Shown: piece by piece, positions 6,589 through 6,671 of the stretch
How the letters are laid out: every line of letters starts with the position of its first letter
Position numbering within the stretch: the stretch's first letter is position 1
Origin: Flavobacteriales bacterium
GTDB taxonomy: Bacteria; Bacteroidota; Bacteroidia; Flavobacteriales_D; Crocinitomicaceae
NCBI GenBank assembly: GCA_009926905.1
Contig: RFNX01000392.1
Location: 1 to 6,671 of the forward strand
Direction: 5' to 3'
DNA: 6,671 nucleotides
Position numbers and translations under genes: made by a program
The notes under the pieces: model-generated
What the model saw: only the letters and a program-made list of their open reading frames with translations
Database searches by the model: none
Told to the model about the DNA's origin: nothing

Positions 6589-6671
6589 ATGTCACTGATT
6601 ACTATCAAAACATGCAATTCTGCTATTGATGCACACATTCTACAAAACACACTAGAAGGTGAAGGAATAGA
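6589..6671 (+). CDS. DUF2007 (putative signal-transducing protein), 3'-truncated by window edge
   Basis: ATG at 6589-6591 opens a frame that stays open to the window edge and reads MSLITIKTCNSAID, then AHILQNTLEGEGI (27 full codons). This closely resembles the N-terminus of the DUF2007 family, whose members start with a 'L.TI.T.....EAH..K..LE.EGI' beta-alpha segment as in a small ferredoxin-like fold. The function is unknown. It begins only 9 bp after the PorP/SprF stop, so it is probably co-transcribed, though this family usually appears as a scattered housekeeping-type gene and a functional link is not implied. Only the N-terminus is visible. Confidence 0.7.
   Translation, partial: MSLITIKTCNSAIDAHILQNTLEGEGI

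Overview
The window is AT-rich chromosomal DNA from a member of the Bacteroidota, most likely order Flavobacteriales. The inference rests on gene content: a type IX secretion system (T9SS) cargo with a type B C-terminal sorting domain, a PorP/SprF-family protein next to it, a DUF2490 protein, a lipoprotein of Bacteroidota type, and a Bacteroidota-style class III cyclase fused to an HD domain. Weak Shine-Dalgarno sequences and a TAnnTTTG-like promoter element fit the same phylum. A Fluviicola/Crocinitomicaceae-like genome is possible, but this is a guess.

Layout. (1) Positions 1-1122, plus strand: 3' portion of a class III nucleotide cyclase-HD domain gene whose start lies outside the window. 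Its frame closes early at an A-rich stretch, and the expected C-terminal tail continues in another frame to 1270, so it appears frameshifted. (2) Positions 1267-2372, minus strand: a two-gene operon with a small lipoprotein (1974-2372) followed by a DUF2490 probable outer-membrane beta-barrel protein (1267-1974). The lipoprotein stop and the GTG start of the second gene share one base. The DUF2490 stop overlaps the cyclase tail stop convergently. (3) Positions 2373-2491: a 119-bp divergent intergenic region with a good promoter candidate for the lipoprotein operon, a weaker one for the plus-strand operon, and a perfect 10-bp palindrome. (4) Positions 2492-6671, plus strand: a probable operon. 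It holds a 1023-residue secreted CotH-kinase-like protein, a PorP/SprF-family protein overlapping it by 4 bp, and, 9 bp further on, the start of a DUF2007 gene cut by the window edge.

How the genes work together. The plus-strand pair looks like a T9SS cargo with its own cell-envelope partner, by analogy with SprB-SprF. The cargo carries a lamin-tail domain, a chitobiase/hexosaminidase C-terminal-like domain, a CotH-type atypical kinase core, an InlB-B-repeat-like domain and calcium-binding thrombospondin-type-3-like repeats with regularly placed cysteine pairs, then the sorting domain. The minus-strand lipoprotein and barrel protein are probably envelope partners of unknown function. I found no RNA genes, CRISPR arrays, insertion sequences or convincing factor-independent terminators. 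The most notable content is the extracellular kinase-like cargo with its coupled export partner, and the cyclase with both a changed catalytic residue and a frameshift.
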